Notes: generated by a model from the sequence alone, not told the origin. Positions 1-10,701 are shown, counted from the first letter of the stretch. The stretch is 64,000 nt of DNA from Planotetraspora kaengkrachanensis (GCF_016862895.1 NZ_BONV01000048.1:34008-98007); one strand, 5' to 3'. Program-made: numbers and translations.

Positions 1-14
1 GCGCGCGGGACCCG

Positions 15-2687
15 TCAGGCGAGAGAAGAGGAGATCGTCTCCTCGACCGCGCGCAACGCGTCTCCGATCGCCTCAGGACGCGATCCTCCGCCCTGCGCCA
101 CATCGTCCTTGCCGCCACCGCCACCCCCAAGCGTCTTGGCGGCGACGCCGACGAGCCGACCGGCCTTCAGACCGCGCTCACGTCCCGCCTCGTTCACCAC
201 GGCGACGACGACCGGGCGGTCTGAGGGCACCCCGGCAACGACGACGACCGCACCGCGGTCGCTCGGGAACCGGCCGCGCACATCAAGGGCGAGCTTACGC
301 AGATCATCGGCGGAGGTGCCATCAGGCGCGCGGTGGGTCACCACGGACACTCCGCCGAGGTCGCGCGCCTGCGCAACGAGCTCGCCCGCGACGGCGAGGA
401 CCTGGGCCGACTTGAGCCGCTCCAGCTCCTTCTCGGCCGCGCGCAGGCGGGAGACGATGCCGTCGATCCGCTCGGGCAGCTCCTCCTTGGGAGCCTTGAG
501 CTGCTCGCTCAGCTGGTTGACCAGCACGCTCTCCCTGGCCAGGAAGCGGAAGGCGTCGATGCCGACGAGCGCCTCGACGCGGCGCACGCCGGCGCCGATC
601 GAGCCCTCGCCCAGCACCTTGACGAGGCCGAGCTGACCCGAGCTCGCGACATGGGTGCCGCCGCACAGCTCACGGGAGTACTCGCCGACTTCGACGACGC
701 GTACCTCGTTGCCGTACTTCTCGCCGAAGAGCGCGAGCGCGCCCATGGCGCGCGCCTCCTCCTGCGAGGTGTAGAACGCGTTGACCTTGAGGTCGTTGAT
801 CAGGACCGCGTTGACCTCGTCCTCGACGTCGCGCAGCACCGTCGGTGAGACCGCTCCCGCCGCGGTGAAGTCGAAGCGGAAACGCCCGGGCGAGTTCTCC
901 GAGCCCGCCTGCGCGGCGGACTCGCCGAGCGCGTTGCGGAAGCCCCGATGGACCAGGTGCGTCGCGGTGTGGCTGCGGGAGATCGCCCGGCGGCGCTCGA
1001 TGTCGATCTCGGCGTGGGCGTGGTCTCCCACCCGGACCTCGCCGTGCCTGACCTTCCCGCGGTGGACGATGAGCCCGGCCACCGGGGTCTGGACGTCGAC
1101 GATCTCGACTTCCGCGCCGTCGGTCCGGATCACACCCTGGTCGGCGAGCTGACCGCCACCCTCGGCGTAGAACGGGGTGCGGTCGAGCACGATCTCCACC
1201 GTGGATCCCGCGCCGACCGCCGGCACGTTGGCGCCCTCGACGAGGAGACCGACGACGGTCGCCTCGGCCGTCGTGTGGTCGTACGCCAGGAAGTCGACCT
1301 TGCCGGACTTCTCCAGGATGTCGCCGAACACCGAGATGTCGGCGTTGCCGGTCTTCTTCGCCGCCGCGTCCGCCTTGGCCATGGCCCGCTGTTCCGACAT
1401 GAGGCGCCGGAAGCCGTCCTCGTCGACCTGGAGGCCCTGCTCGGCCGCCATCTCCAGCGTGAGGTCGATGGGGAAGCCGAAGGTGTCGTGCAACTGGAAC
1501 GCCTGCGCGCCGCTGAGCTCGGTCGACCCCTTGCGCTTGCTCTCCTCGACCGCGACGTCGAAGATCGCCGTACCGGTGCGGAGCGTGCCGAGGAACGACA
1601 CCTCCTCGGCGTCGATGACCGTGTGGATGTTGGGCGCGTCCGCCTTCAGGTCGGGGTACTGCTGGCCCATCACGTCGATGGTCACGTCGGTCAGCTCGTG
1701 CATGTACCGCTCCTCGCCCGCGCCGAGCAGGCGGAGGTTGCGGATCGCCCGGCGGAGCATGCGGCGCAGCACGTAGCCGCGGCCCTCGTTGGAGGGCAGC
1801 ACGCCGTCGCCGACCAGCATCACGCCGGCGCGCATGTGGTCCGCGACCACCCGGAGCGAGACGTCAGAGCGGTGGTTGCGGCCGTACCGGGTGCGGGTGA
1901 GCTCGGCCGCCCTGGTGAGGATCTTGTAGGTGGTGTCGATCTCGTAGATGTTGTCGACGCCCTGCAGGATCGCCGCCATGCGCTCCAGGCCCATGCCGGT
2001 GTCGACGCTCTTGGCGGGCAGCTCGCCGACGATGTCGAAGTCCACCTTGCTGCGGACCGCACCGAGCTGGAACTGCATGAAGACGTTGTTCCAGACCTCG
2101 AGATAACGGGTCTCGTCGGCGACCGGGCCGCCTTCCCTGCCGTAGTCGGGGCCGCGGTCGTAGTAGATCTCGGAGCACGGGCCGCCGGGACCGGGCACGC
2201 CCATGTGCCAGTAGTTGTCCTCGAGGCCGCGCCGCTGGATGCGCTCGAGCGGCACGCCGGCCTTCTTGTGCCAAATGTCCAGCGCCTCGTCGTCGTCGAG
2301 GTAGACGGTCGCCCACAGCCGGTCTTCCGCGAAGCCGAAACCGCCCTCGGACTGGGGCTTGGTCAGCAACTCCCACGCGAACGGGATCGCGTCTTCCTTG
2401 AAGTAGTCACCGAACGAGAAGTTGCCCAGCATCTGGAAGAAGCTCGCGTGCCGGGTCGTCTTGCCGACCTCGTCGATGTCGTTGGTCCTGATGACCTTCT
2501 GCGCGCTCGTCGCCCGCGGGTACGGCGGCTTGCGCTGCCCGAGGAAGTAGGGCTTGAACGGGACCATGCCCGCGTTGACGAGCAGCAGCGTCGGATCTTC
2601 GGCGACCAGGCTGGCCGAGGGAACGACGGTGTGTCCGCGCTCCTCGAAGAAGCGCAGGAAGCGGCGTACGATCTCTGCCGACTCCAT
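15..2687 (-). CDS. alaS: alanyl-tRNA synthetase
   Basis: Charges tRNA-Ala with alanine in the cytoplasm. The ~890-residue protein has the normal bacterial AlaRS length and order: N-terminal class II catalytic core ([19 protein letters not shown] and [12 protein letters not shown] segments), editing domain with HTATHLVH and the zinc-site CGGTH motif, and a C-terminal C-Ala domain ending in a glycine-rich GGGGGGKDD stretch. I chose the ATG at 2685-2687 (protein begins MESAEIV), because an AAAGGA ribosome site lies about 10 nt upstream and actinobacterial AlaRS proteins usually begin this way. An ATG four codons earlier (2699) would sit almost on that site and overlap the upstream gene. It is the last gene of a minus-strand run with the DUF948 and DUF6167 genes, the usual actinobacterial arrangement. 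The stop is 14 bases from the window edge. Confidence 0.97.
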   Translation of the reverse strand: MESAEIVRRFLRFFEERGHTVVPSASLVAEDPTLLLVNAGMVPFKPYFLGQRKPPYPRATSAQKVIRTNDIDEVGKTTRHASFFQMLGNFSFGDYFKEDAIPFAWELLTKPQSEGGFGFAEDRLWATVYLDDDEALDIWHKKAGVPLERIQRRGLEDNYWHMGVPGPGGPCSEIYYDRGPDYGREGGPVADETRYLEVWNNVFMQFQLGAVRSKVDFDIVGELPAKSVDTGMGLERMAAILQGVDNIYEIDTTYKILTRAAELTRTRYGRNHRSDVSLRVVADHMRAGVMLVGDGVLPSNEGRGYVLRRMLRRAIRNLRLLGAGEERYMHELTDVTIDVMGQQYPDLKADAPNIHTVIDAEEVSFLGTLRTGTAIFDVAVEESKRKGSTELSGAQAFQLHDTFGFPIDLTLEMAAEQGLQVDEDGFRRLMSEQRAMAKADAAAKKTGNADISVFGDILEKSGKVDFLAYDHTTAEATVVGLLVEGANVPAVGAGSTVEIVLDRTPFYAEGGGQLADQGVIRTDGAEVEIVDVQTPVAGLIVHRGKVRHGEVRVGDHAHAEIDIERRRAISRSHTATHLVHRGFRNALGESAAQAGSENSPGRFRFDFTAAGAVSPTVLRDVEDEVNAVLINDLKVNAFYTSQEEARAMGALALFGEKYGNEVRVVEVGEYSRELCGGTHVASSGQLGLVKVLGEGSIGAGVRRVEALVGIDAFRFLARESVLVNQLSEQLKAPKEELPERIDGIVSRLRAAEKELERLKSAQVLAVAGELVAQARDLGGVSVVTHRAPDGTSADDLRKLALDVRGRFPSDRGAVVVVAGVPSDRPVVVAVVNEAGRERGLKAGRLVGVAAKTLGGGGGGKDDVAQGGGSRPEAIGDALRAVEETISSSLA

Positions 2688-2688
2688 T

Positions 2689-2949
2689 TCAGCGGCCATC
2701 CTTTACGTCGTCGAATCTGGTGGGTCTTGTCTCAACAGTGTCGAGCCCGAATGTGGCCCGCAACTCGGTTTCCCTGCGCGCCGCCAGGCGGAACACGTCG
2801 CCGGCGAACTCACCGGCCTGCCCGGCGTAGCCCGCCATCCGGTCGGCCGTGCGCCTGGCCACATGGTCGGGCCGCAATGCCTGAAGCTTACGCATAGCCC
2901 AGAGCGCGAGGTACGCGCCCAGGGCCATGTAGAAGAGCCGCCGGATCAT
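2689..2949 (-). CDS. small membrane-associated protein, DUF6167-like
   Basis: An 86-residue protein with a hydrophobic N-terminal segment (roughly residues 5-20, [15 protein letters not shown]) followed by a charged, arginine-rich cytoplasmic part. It matches the small protein of unknown function that sits between a DUF948 gene and alaS in many actinobacteria. Its ATG overlaps the stop of the DUF948 gene by 4 bases (ATGA), and its own stop lies directly in front of the alaS start, so the three genes are probably translated as a coupled unit. No enzymatic motif is visible; function unknown. Confidence 0.82.
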   Translation of the reverse strand: MIRRLFYMALGAYLALWAMRKLQALRPDHVARRTADRMAGYAGQAGEFAGDVFRLAARRETELRATFGLDTVETRPTRFDDVKDGR

Positions 2950-3401
2950 CCGCTTCGCCTCCCCGTCAGGCCGCGCGATCCGCTCTCACCCCGCGACACC
3001 TGGGCGTCGAGGGCTCGGCGCGGGCCGGGGACGCGCTCGTCCGCCGCCCGGCCGCCGCGTCTTGCCAGCGCGGCACGGATGCCGTGACCCAGCGCGGAGA
3101 TTTTGATCACAGGCCCGGCGAGAAGCGTGGACGCGACCCCGGTGATCTTCACCATGTTGCCGCTGACGTCCTTGACGTTGTCGGTGATCGCCTCGACGGC
3201 GACGAGCTGGCGGTTGGTCTCGGCGACCGTCCGGCTCACGTCCTCGAGGAGCGGCACCACCCGATCGCTCAGCTCCGACACCATCTTGGTCGTCTCGACC
3301 AGCAGCCGGGCCAGCTTGACCAGCACGACGGCCATGAAGCAGACCAGAATCGCCCAGAAGGTCGCGACGATAAGGCCCGCGAGCTCTCCCGCGGTAAGCA
3401 T
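2946..3401 (-). CDS. DUF948 domain-containing membrane protein
   Basis: A 151-residue protein with one N-terminal membrane helix (about residues 7-30, rich in A, I, V, F) followed by an amphipathic, probably coiled-coil stretch with regularly spaced hydrophobics (residues ~35-95). The C-terminal ~40 residues are arginine- and glycine-rich. This is the DUF948 architecture, small anchored proteins of unknown role found beside alaS. It is the first gene of the three-gene run ending in alaS. About 95 bp separate it from rarA, room for a promoter; none is obvious. Confidence 0.82.
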   Translation of the reverse strand: MLTAGELAGLIVATFWAILVCFMAVVLVKLARLLVETTKMVSELSDRVVPLLEDVSRTVAETNRQLVAVEAITDNVKDVSGNMVKITGVASTLLAGPVIKISALGHGIRAALARRGGRAADERVPGPRRALDAQVSRGESGSRGLTGRRSG

Positions 3402-3496
3402 TGCCGATCTCCCTAGATCACCGGAGCTGGAATGGCAAGACCCTATCGCGAACGCCCTGCCCGCCGACGCGCACTACACGCCCGCCCGGCGATGCC

Positions 3497-4822
3497 TCAC
3501 GTTCCCGCCGGGTCGCTCTCGCCCCGGAGGAAAGCGCGGATCTTCGTCCATCTCTCGGCGAAACGGGCCTCGGCCCCGTGGCCCGTCGGCTCGTAGTAGC
3601 GGCGTTCCCTGAGCTCCTGCGGCGCGTACTCCTGCCTGACCAGGCCGTGCTCGAAGTCGTGCGGGTACTTGTAGCCCTTTCCGTGGCCGAGCTTCGCGGC
3701 CCCCGGATAGTGGGCGTCGCGCAGATGACCGGGCACCTGCCCGATCAGGCCGCGCCGTACGTCGTCGGAGGCGGCGCCGATGGCCTTGACGACGGCGTTG
3801 GACTTGGGCGCCAGAGCGCAGTGGATCACCGCCTGGGTCAGGTTGATGCGACCCTCGGGAAGCCCGATGAACTCGACGGCCTGGGCGGCGGCCACCGCGA
3901 CCTGGAGGCAGGTGGGGTCGGCCATGCCCACGTCCTCGGACGCGAAGATCACGATGCGGCGGGCGATGAAACGGGGGTCCTCCCCCGCCTCGACCATCCG
4001 CGCCAGATAGTGCACGGCCGCGTCGGCGTCCGACCCGCGCATGCTCTTGATGAAGGCGCTGATCACGTCGTAGTGCTGGTCGCCCTGGCGGTCGTAGCGG
4101 ACCGCGGCCTTGTCGGCCGCCTTCTCCACCACCTCGACGGTGACGTCGTCCGCGAGCAGCGCTGCGGCCTCCAGGTACGTCAGCGACCGGCGGGCGTCGC
4201 CCCCCGCCAGCCGTACGAGGTGGTCGAGGGCGTCGGCCCGCAGGGTCGCCCGGCCGGCGAGGCCGCGCGGGTCGGCGACGGCGCGCTCCAGGACGGCCCG
4301 GATGTCGTCGTCGGACAGCGGCTCAAGGGTCAGCAGCAGCGACCGGGACAGCAGCGGGGAGATCACCGAGAAGAACGGGTTCTCCGTCGTCGCCCCGATG
4401 AACGTGACCCAGCGGTTCTCCACGGCGGGGAGCAGCGCGTCCTGCTGGGCCTTGTTGAACCGGTGCACCTCGTCGACGAACAGGACCGTCTGCCTGCCGG
4501 TCATCCCCAGCTCGCGACGGGCCTGGTCGATGGCCGCACGGACGTCCTTGACGCCCGCCGACACCGCGGAGACCTCGACGAACCGCCGCTTGGTGGCGTT
4601 GGAGACGACGTAGGCGAGTGTCGTCTTGCCCGTCCCCGGCGGCCCCCACAGGAACAGCGACATCGGGGCCTCGCTCTCGACCAGCCGCCGCAGCGGCGTG
4701 CCCGATCCGAGGAGATGCCGCTGGCCGATCACCTCGTCGAGACCTCGTGGCCTCATGCGAACGGCCAGCGGCTCCTGGCTCTTGTGGGCCTCTTCGGCCG
4801 CCGAATCGAACAGGCTATCCAC
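3497..4822 (-). CDS. rarA: replication-associated recombination protein A (AAA ATPase)
   Basis: RarA/MgsA clamp-loader-like AAA+ ATPase acting at stalled replication forks. Walker [10 protein letters not shown] is at residues 60-68 and Walker [11 protein letters not shown] at about 113-122, followed by the sensor segment [11 protein letters not shown] and the C-terminal RarA tetramerisation region ([16 protein letters not shown]). I chose the GTG at 4820-4822, giving 441 residues beginning MDSLFD, the usual family N-terminus and length. The frame stays open to 4981, but that extension overlaps the upstream DUF2231 gene and is low-complexity P/S/R sequence, so it is almost certainly not translated. 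Sixteen bases separate it from the upstream gene, suggesting cotranscription. Confidence 0.95.
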   Translation of the reverse strand: MDSLFDSAAEEAHKSQEPLAVRMRPRGLDEVIGQRHLLGSGTPLRRLVESEAPMSLFLWGPPGTGKTTLAYVVSNATKRRFVEVSAVSAGVKDVRAAIDQARRELGMTGRQTVLFVDEVHRFNKAQQDALLPAVENRWVTFIGATTENPFFSVISPLLSRSLLLTLEPLSDDDIRAVLERAVADPRGLAGRATLRADALDHLVRLAGGDARRSLTYLEAAALLADDVTVEVVEKAADKAAVRYDRQGDQHYDVISAFIKSMRGSDADAAVHYLARMVEAGEDPRFIARRIVIFASEDVGMADPTCLQVAVAAAQAVEFIGLPEGRINLTQAVIHCALAPKSNAVVKAIGAASDDVRRGLIGQVPGHLRDAHYPGAAKLGHGKGYKYPHDFEHGLVRQEYAPQELRERRYYEPTGHGAEARFAERWTKIRAFLRGESDPAGT

Positions 4823-4838
4823 AACGCCGAGACTACCG

Positions 4839-5315
4839 TCAGTACGCCCAGACCGCCCTCGCACCGCTGTCTCCGGCGCGGAACACGTAGTAGGCGACGA
4901 CGAGCGCCAGCACGACCGTGGCGACGGACAGGACGAGGCTGACGGCCCTGGCCGAGCCGACCGGAGCGGTCCCGGGCTCACGGTGGGGACGCGTCAGGAA
5001 GACGAGCACCAGCGCGACGACGCCGAGCCCGATCGTGGAGAACAGCAGGGGGTTGGCGAAGCTCGAGTGCTCGAGGACGGGCGGGGGGATCTGGCCCTTG
5101 AACAGGCGCGCCTCGAGCGCCTCCCCGCTCTGCCTGGCGGAGAAGACCGCCAGCGGGGCGGCCACGGCGACGACGACGAGGGCCCAGTCGAGCTTCCCGC
5201 GGAAGCGTGGAAGGACGACGTAGGCGATACCCAGCAGCACGAGCAGTGGAGTGAAGACCACCGCTGCGTGGATGATCAGAGGGTGGGCGGGGAGACCGAG
5301 TATCTCGTCGAACAT
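4839..5315 (-). CDS. DUF2231-like integral membrane protein
   Basis: A 158-residue protein with four predicted membrane helices and the opening [19 protein letters not shown], typical of the DUF2231 family in which a conserved HP..IH motif begins helix 1. The second loop has EALEARLF and a histidine in [11 protein letters not shown], also usual in the family; heme or redox roles have been proposed for relatives but cannot be deduced here. The start is taken at the ATG at 5313-5315 (MFDEIL), because the AGGAG site is 8 nt in front of it. The ATG two codons earlier (5321) would be only 2 nt from that site. The gene is followed closely by rarA. Repeat array A lies upstream. Confidence 0.8.
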   Translation of the reverse strand: MFDEILGLPAHPLIIHAAVVFTPLLVLLGIAYVVLPRFRGKLDWALVVVAVAAPLAVFSARQSGEALEARLFKGQIPPPVLEHSSFANPLLFSTIGLGVVALVLVFLTRPHREPGTAPVGSARAVSLVLSVATVVLALVVAYYVFRAGDSGARAVWAY

Positions 5316-5440
5316 GTGCATCGCTCCTGAACTGGATCCAAGCGTGGCTTCACTCTCATACGGATTCCAGCGGCAAGTGGTTCTCCCAAGAACCCAAGTT
5401 CATCCCGAATTTCGCAGATTCCCCCACTCCCCCACTGGGC

Positions 5441-5740
5441 GTGATCATGCAGACCTTCGGGAAAAGCGGCTCCCACCTGCCCTTTCCCCGTTCGTGATCA
5501 TGCACGCCTTCGGAGAAATGACCCCTCACCTGCGGCTTCGCCGTACGTGATCTGGCAATCAGCGTGTCGTTGCCAGATCACGTACGGCATCGCCGCAGGT
5601 CAGGGAGGAGATCCGCGAACCTGTGCATGATCACACCGAACGTCGGCCCATGTCAGCGGCCATGCTCACGAATCCGTGCATGATCACACCTGACGTCGAC
5701 GCACGTCAGCACACACATCCACGAGCCTGTGCACGATCAC
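5441..5740. repeat. 53-bp mirrored repeat array A (GTGATCATGCAC boxes)
   Basis: Seven boxes of an intergenic repeat family. Forward boxes start at 5441, 5494 and 5547 (the third degenerate, GTGATCTGGCA). Reverse boxes (GTGCATGATCAC sense) end at 5581, 5634, 5687 and 5740. Every step within each half is exactly 53 bp. Inside a unit further short blocks recur at fixed offsets: TTCG around positions 16-19 and ACCTGC at 35-40. The two halves face each other about 5564, where they meet in a long inverted repeat. The array lies between the aspS 3' end and the 5' end of the DUF2231 gene. This and the aspS hairpins fill the 478-bp gap; no gene is seen in it. Confidence 0.9.
5528..5600. repeat. central inverted repeat (potential cruciform) of array A
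   Basis: Perfect 18-base arms at 5541-5558 and 5570-5587 with an 11-base loop. Beyond a 4-base mismatch on each side, a further 9-base arm pair follows (5528-5536 with 5592-5600). The innermost forward and reverse boxes are within the arms. The structure marks the point where array polarity flips. It could extrude as a cruciform in DNA or fold as a strong hairpin in RNA from either strand. No T-tract follows, so it is not a classical terminator. Confidence 0.85.
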
Positions 5741-5797
5741 ACCCCCAGGTGGGGGTCACACCCCCAGGTTGGGGTCACCCCCCCGGTGGGGGGTCAC
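5741..5797 (-). repeat. three 19-bp GTGA-phased hairpin repeats after aspS
   Basis: Three tandem 19-bp units (5741-5759, 5760-5778, 5779-5797). Read in the aspS direction, each starts with GTGA and contains a C4-6/G4-6 inverted repeat around a short A/T-containing loop. The aspS stop codon TGA (5794-5796) lies in the first GTGA, and the third unit abuts the first box of array A, which also begins GTGA. The hairpins are candidate termination or mRNA 3'-end elements for aspS. Confidence 0.75.
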
Positions 5798-7551
5798 GTG
5801 GCCGGCTTGGCTTCCTTCTGCTTGGCGTCCACGCCGGCCTCCTTGCGCTGTGCACCTGTGATCGGCGTGGGTGCGCCGGTCAGCGGGTCGAAGCCGGACG
5901 CGGTCTTCGGGAAGGCGATCACGTCCCGGATCGACTCTCCGCCCGCGAGCAGCATGCAGACCCGGTCCCAGCCGTAGGCGATGCCTCCGTGCGGCGGCGG
6001 GCCGTACTTGAACGCCTCCAGCAGGAAGCCGAACTTGCTCTCGGCCTCCTCCTTGGAGATGCCGAGCACGTCGAAGACCCGCTGCTGCATCTCGGCCCGG
6101 TGGATACGGATCGAGCCGCCGCCGATCTCCATGCCGTTGCAGACCATGTCGTACGCGTAGGCGAGCGCCTCGCCGGGGTGGTCCTGGAAGTTGTCCGCCC
6201 ACTCGGGCTTCGGCCCGGTGAAGGGGTGGTGGACCGCGGTCCAGCCGGTCTCACGGCCGACCTCGTCGAAGACGGGCTCGAACATCGGGGCGTCGACGAC
6301 CCACAGGAACGACCACTGGGACTCGTCGATCAGGTCACACCTGCGGCCGATCTCCAACCGGGCGGCACCGAGCAGGTCACGCGAGGGCCCGGCCGCACCC
6401 GCGGCGAAGAAGATCGCGTCGCCCGGCTTCGCGCCGGTCGCCTCGGCCAGCCCGGCGATCTCCGTCTCGGAGAGGTTCTTGGCGACGGGGCCGCCGAGGC
6501 CGTCCTCCTGGACCAGGACGTACGCCAGGCCGCGGGCGCCGCGGGCCTTGGCCCAGTCCTGCCAGCCGTCGAGCTCCTTGCGGGTCTGGGACGCGCCGCC
6601 CGGCATGACGACCGCCCCGATGTACGGCGCCTGGAAGACCCGGAACGTGGTGCCGGAGAAGTACTCCGTGAGGTCGACGAGCTCGACGCCGAAGCGGAGG
6701 TCCGGCTTGTCCGAGCCGTACCGCGCCATGGCGTCCGCGTAGGTCATCCGCGGCAGCGGGGTCGGCAGCTCGTAGCCGAGTGTCTCCTTCCAGATGCGCC
6801 CGATCAGCGCCTCACCCAGCTCGATCACGTCGTCCTGGTCGACGAACGACATCTCGATGTCGATCTGGGTGAACTCGGGCTGCCGGTCGGCGCGCAGGTC
6901 CTCGTCGCGGAAACACCGGGCGAGCTGGTAGTAGCGCTCCAGGCCGGAGACCATCAGGAGCTGCTTGAACAGCTGGGGCGACTGGGGCAGTGCGTACCAG
7001 TTGCCCGGCTGGAGCCGCACGGGCACCAGGAAGTCGCGGGCGCCCTCAGGCGTGGAACGCGTGAGGTTCGGCGTCTCCACGTAGACGAAGCCGCGCTCGC
7101 GCATGACCTCGTTGGCCAGATAGGTGGCCTGGGACCGGATCCGCAGCGACTGGGCGATCTGCTGCCGCCTGATGTCGAGGTAGCGGTACTTCAGCCGCGC
7201 CTCCTCCGACACCTCCGTGTTGCCCTCGATGGGGAACGGCAGGGGGGCCGCCTCGCTCAGCACCTCGACCTCGGAGGCGACGACCTCGATCTGACCCGTC
7301 GGCAGTTCGGGGTTCTCGTTCCCCTCGGGACGGACGCGGACCTCGCCCGTGACCTTGACGCAGTACTCCGAGCGCAGGTCGTGGGCGTGATCCTCCTCGC
7401 GGAAGACGACCTGGGCGGAGCCCGACGCGTCACGCACGTCGATGAACACCACGCCGCCGTGGTCGCGCCGGCGCGCCACCCACCCCGCCAGCGTCACCTG
7501 CTGGCCTTCATGCTCCTTACGAAGCGTCCCTGCTTCGTGAGTGCGGATCAC
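5794..7551 (-). CDS. aspS: aspartyl-tRNA synthetase
   Basis: Charges tRNA with aspartate. 585 residues, normal for bacterial AspRS: N-terminal OB anticodon-binding domain ([19 protein letters not shown]), class II motif 2 region [21 protein letters not shown], an inserted bacterial GAD-type domain in the middle, and motif 3 [16 protein letters not shown] near the C-terminus. The C-terminal tail is lysine-rich. Its ATG overlaps the hisS stop by 4 bases, so aspS is translated coupled to hisS. Whether this enzyme is discriminating or also charges tRNA-Asn cannot be decided from the window, since gatCAB is not present. Confidence 0.97.
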   Translation of the reverse strand: MIRTHEAGTLRKEHEGQQVTLAGWVARRRDHGGVVFIDVRDASGSAQVVFREEDHAHDLRSEYCVKVTGEVRVRPEGNENPELPTGQIEVVASEVEVLSEAAPLPFPIEGNTEVSEEARLKYRYLDIRRQQIAQSLRIRSQATYLANEVMRERGFVYVETPNLTRSTPEGARDFLVPVRLQPGNWYALPQSPQLFKQLLMVSGLERYYQLARCFRDEDLRADRQPEFTQIDIEMSFVDQDDVIELGEALIGRIWKETLGYELPTPLPRMTYADAMARYGSDKPDLRFGVELVDLTEYFSGTTFRVFQAPYIGAVVMPGGASQTRKELDGWQDWAKARGARGLAYVLVQEDGLGGPVAKNLSETEIAGLAEATGAKPGDAIFFAAGAAGPSRDLLGAARLEIGRRCDLIDESQWSFLWVVDAPMFEPVFDEVGRETGWTAVHHPFTGPKPEWADNFQDHPGEALAYAYDMVCNGMEIGGGSIRIHRAEMQQRVFDVLGISKEEAESKFGFLLEAFKYGPPPHGGIAYGWDRVCMLLAGGESIRDVIAFPKTASGFDPLTGAPTPITGAQRKEAGVDAKQKEAKPAT

Positions 7552-8804
7552 GCGAGTTTCCCCTTCAAAACGTCGACGACCTCGGCCAACGGCACCGCGG
7601 TCTGCTCACCTGTGGTCAGGTCTTTCACTTGTACGGCTTCCGCCTCGATGTCCCGCTCGCCCAGGATCAGAGCGAAGCGGGCGCCGCTGCGGTCGGCGGC
7701 CTTCATGGCGCCCTTGACGCCCCGGCCGCCGAAGGACATGTCCACCGCCACGCCGTCCCTGCGCAGCTGCGCGACCAGCGAGAAGATCCGGCGCCTGGCC
7801 TCCTCGCCCAGGGGGACGGCGAAGACCTCGACGTGCCCGGGACGCTCGGAGATCAGCCCTTCCGCCTCCATCGCGAGGACCGTGCGGTCGACGCCGAGTG
7901 CCCAGCCGACGCTCGGCAGCGCGGGGCCGCCGACCATCTCGCTGAGGCCGTCGTAGCGGCCGCCCCCGCCGACCGCGGACTGCGCGCCGAGCCCGTCGTG
8001 CACGAACTCGAAGGTCGTCCGCGTGTAGTAGTCGAGCCCGCGGACCAGCCGCGGATCGTCGGCGTAGGTGAGGCCGGCGGCGGTGAGCAGGCTGCGGACC
8101 TCCTCGTGGTACGCCTTGCAGGCCCCGCACAGGTGGTCGGTCACGAGGGGCGCGTCCACCAGTTGCGCCTGGACCTCCGGACGCTTGTCGTCGAGGACCC
8201 GCAACGGATTGATCTCGATGCGCTGCCGGGTGGCCTCGTCGAGATCGAGCCCGCGCAGGAAGTCCTGCAGCGCGGCCCGGTAGGCGGGCCGGCACTCCTT
8301 GCAGCCGAGCGAGTTGATCAGCAGCCGCACGTTCTTGAGGCCGAGAGAGGCGTATCCGTCGCAGGCCAGCACGATCAGCTCCGCGTCGAGCGCCGGGTCC
8401 TCCGCACCGAGCGCCTCCGCGCCCACCTGCGAGAAGTGCCGGTAACGGCCGGCCTGCGCCTTCTCATAACGGAAGTAGCTGCCGGAGTACCAGAGCTTGA
8501 TCGGAAGGGCCCCGCCGTACAGGCCGTGCTCGAGGACGGCGCGCACGACGCCGGCCGTGCCCTCGGGGCGCAACGTCAGGGACTGCCCGCCCCTGCTCTG
8601 GAAGGTGTACATCTCCTTGGTCACGATGTCGGTCGACTCGCCGACCCCCCGCGCGAACAGGCCGGTGTCCTCGAAGGCCGGCGTCTCGACGTACCCGTAG
8701 CCCGCGCGGCGGGCGGGCGCGCTGAGCGCGTCGCGCACGATGAGCGCCCACTCCGAGCGCGGCGGCATCCAGTCGAAGGTGCCCTTGGGCGCCTGAAAGC
8801 TCAT
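7548..8804 (-). CDS. hisS: histidyl-tRNA synthetase
   Basis: Charges tRNA-His. 418 residues with class II motifs: motif 2 segment [15 protein letters not shown], the HisRS-specific histidine A peptide [13 protein letters not shown], and the C-terminal anticodon-binding domain beginning near [11 protein letters not shown]. Length and order are normal. The start ATG (8802-8804) overlaps the TAA of the upstream hydrolase by one base (TAATG), and its stop overlaps the aspS start, so the hydrolase, hisS and aspS look like one translationally coupled operon, a common actinobacterial arrangement. Confidence 0.97.
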   Translation of the reverse strand: MSFQAPKGTFDWMPPRSEWALIVRDALSAPARRAGYGYVETPAFEDTGLFARGVGESTDIVTKEMYTFQSRGGQSLTLRPEGTAGVVRAVLEHGLYGGALPIKLWYSGSYFRYEKAQAGRYRHFSQVGAEALGAEDPALDAELIVLACDGYASLGLKNVRLLINSLGCKECRPAYRAALQDFLRGLDLDEATRQRIEINPLRVLDDKRPEVQAQLVDAPLVTDHLCGACKAYHEEVRSLLTAAGLTYADDPRLVRGLDYYTRTTFEFVHDGLGAQSAVGGGGRYDGLSEMVGGPALPSVGWALGVDRTVLAMEAEGLISERPGHVEVFAVPLGEEARRRIFSLVAQLRRDGVAVDMSFGGRGVKGAMKAADRSGARFALILGERDIEAEAVQVKDLTTGEQTAVPLAEVVDVLKGKLA

Positions 8805-9505
8805 TACAGTCCCCTGCTAGGGCCGCTGGGCGGCACCACTTCCCTGAGAAAGGGGTTGGTGGCCCGCTCGCGGCCGATCGTCGTCTGTGGTCCGTGACCG
8901 GGCAGGACCAGCGTCTCGTCCGGCAGCGTCAGCGTTTTCGCGAGGCTGCCGAGGATCGTCGCGTAGTCGCCGCCCGGGAGATCGGTGCGGCCGATGGAGC
9001 CGGCGAACAGCAGGTCTCCCGAGAACAGGACATCCGCGTCCTCCGCGGAATCCGTACCCGTCAGGGGCGTCCTGAACGTCACCGACCCCCTCGTATGGCC
9101 GGGTGCGTGGTCGACCGTGATGTCCAGACCGGCGAGCCGCAGGGTGGCTCCGTCGGACAGCTCCCTGACGTCGTCAGGCTCGCTGAACTGCAACCCGCCG
9201 AAAATCTGACCCGCCTGAGCCGAGAATCCCTTGCCGGGGTCCGACAGCAGCTCGCGGTCCTCCGGATGGATCCACGCGGGAACGTCACGCGCGCCGCAGA
9301 CCGGCGCGACCGACCAGACGTGGTCGAGGTGCCCGTGGGTGAGCAGTACGGCCACGGGCTTCAGCCGGTGCTCCCTGACCAGTTCGTCGAGGCCGTCCAC
9401 CGCGTCCTGACCAGGATCGACGACGACGCACTCCTCGCCTGGGGCGGGAGCGACGACATAGCAGTTGGCCTGGAAGGACCCTGCGGGAAACCCGGCGACG
9501 AGCAC
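8804..9505 (-). CDS. MBL-fold metallo-hydrolase (glyoxalase II-like)
   Basis: A 233-residue metallo-beta-lactamase-fold hydrolase. The metal-binding THGHLDH motif is at about residues 56-62; further ligands appear in [10 protein letters not shown], in the [15 protein letters not shown] segment, and in the final [13 protein letters not shown]. This set matches the small glyoxalase II / YcbL-type subgroup found just upstream of hisS in many actinobacteria. A thioester substrate is likely but not shown. It is first in the hydrolase-hisS-aspS operon. The ~270 bp before it separate it from the divergent cyclophilin gene and must hold both promoters. Confidence 0.9.
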   Translation of the reverse strand: MLVAGFPAGSFQANCYVVAPAPGEECVVVDPGQDAVDGLDELVREHRLKPVAVLLTHGHLDHVWSVAPVCGARDVPAWIHPEDRELLSDPGKGFSAQAGQIFGGLQFSEPDDVRELSDGATLRLAGLDITVDHAPGHTRGSVTFRTPLTGTDSAEDADVLFSGDLLFAGSIGRTDLPGGDYATILGSLAKTLTLPDETLVLPGHGPQTTIGRERATNPFLREVVPPSGPSRGL

Positions 9506-9777
9506 GGAAGCGCCTCTACGTCTCGTGACGATGTATCAAGGATTACGCGAGCGAATGTAACCGAAGGGTACCGGTGCGGGTCGGCGGGCTGCGAACCAAT
9601 ACCCGTGTGCCGATACGATTCGCCCACCTCAATAGTCATTCTTGGAGCAGTCGAGCCGGATGCCATAGAGCGACGCGCCGTTCGCGGAGATCTTCCGTCA
9701 CCGCGTACGGCGGCGCTCCCGGGCGGAGCGGCATCCGACGAGGCGACAAACGGAACCAGGCAGTTCGGGAGGACGCA

Positions 9778-10641
9778 GTGGTCACCGGCAAGGACCGTCA
9801 GAGGCAGCTGGCCCGCGAGCACTACCAGCGGCAGATGCAGACGCGGGTCGAGCGTCAGCAACGGGCGCGTCGGGTCGCGATCTTGGGGACCAGCACGGCC
9901 GTCGTGGTCGTGATCGGTGGCATCGTGGCCGCGATCGCGCTGCTAGGCGGGACCGACGGTGATGTGGCCACCGCGTCCGCGGCGCCGACCGCGAGCGCTC
10001 CCGCCACCGACGCCGCCGCCGCGGCCGAGCCCAAGGCGTACGACCCGGCGACCGGAACGTGCGGCTACGTCGCCGACCCGGGCAGCGGTCAGATCAAGGA
10101 CGTCGGCCTGCCGCCGGCCAAGGTCAGCACCGCCGCGGCCACGATGACCATCAAGACCAACCTCGGCGACATCGTCGCCAAGCTGGACGCGGCCAAGGCG
10201 CCGTGCACGGTGGGTTCGTTCCGCTACCTGGCCTCCAAGAACTACTTCAAGGACACCAAGTGCCACCGGCTGGGGACGGACTTCCCGATCCTGCAGTGCG
10301 GCGACCCGCTCGCCAAGGCGGACGGCAAGAACCCGACGGACGGCCAGGGCGGCCCCGGCTACCGGTTCGTCGACGAGAACCTCGAAGGCGCCAAGTACAC
10401 GCGTGGCGTGCTGGCCATGGCCAACAGCGGCCCCAACACGAACGGGAGCCAGTTCTTCATCGTGTTCGGCGACACGGGGCTCAACGCCGCCTACACACCC
10501 TTCGGTACCGTAACAAAAGGACTAGAAATCCTCGATAAGGTCGCCAAGCAGGGCATACTTCCCGGCGGTACGGGTGACGGCACGGGCGCTCCCAAGCAGC
10601 CCGTGGAAATCAAAGACGTGACAATCACGGGCAAGAGCTGA
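9778..10641 (+). CDS. membrane-anchored cyclophilin-type peptidylprolyl isomerase
   Basis: Accelerates proline cis-trans isomerisation, probably of extracytoplasmic proteins. An N-terminal charged stretch is followed by one membrane helix (about residues 32-55, VAILGTSTAVVVVIGGIVAAIALL), an A/T/P-rich linker, and a cyclophilin domain with CHRLG, GDPL, GPGYRFVDENL, GVLAMANSGPNTNGSQFFIV and YTPFGTV, covering the usual active-site segments. GTG at 9778 is chosen because a GGAGG site stands 5 nt upstream and the protein then begins MVTGKDRQRQLAREHY as in actinobacterial homologues; the frame is open further upstream without support. A short gap leads to the DUF349 gene, possibly cotranscribed. 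Confidence 0.92.
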   Translation: MVTGKDRQRQLAREHYQRQMQTRVERQQRARRVAILGTSTAVVVVIGGIVAAIALLGGTDGDVATASAAPTASAPATDAAAAAEPKAYDPATGTCGYVADPGSGQIKDVGLPPAKVSTAAATMTIKTNLGDIVAKLDAAKAPCTVGSFRYLASKNYFKDTKCHRLGTDFPILQCGDPLAKADGKNPTDGQGGPGYRFVDENLEGAKYTRGVLAMANSGPNTNGSQFFIVFGDTGLNAAYTPFGTVTKGLEILDKVAKQGILPGGTGDGTGAPKQPVEIKDVTITGKS

Positions 10642-10701
10642 CGTAATACAACCAAGGGCATTTCGGGCCCTGGAGGGCTGATTCAAGTGCGGGAGGACGC
10701 G

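Noticed and set aside
948..2897. Long plus-strand open frame opposite alaS (and similar frames opposite rarA, relA, secDF, EF-G2, xfp and others)
   Set aside because: These are shadows caused by high GC at third positions; their translations are His/Asp/Val/Arg-rich without motifs and lie fully antisense to recognised genes.
4823..4981. N-terminal extension of RarA
   Set aside because: It would overlap the DUF2231 gene, has low-complexity sequence, and the family N-terminus MDSLFD lies at the internal GTG.
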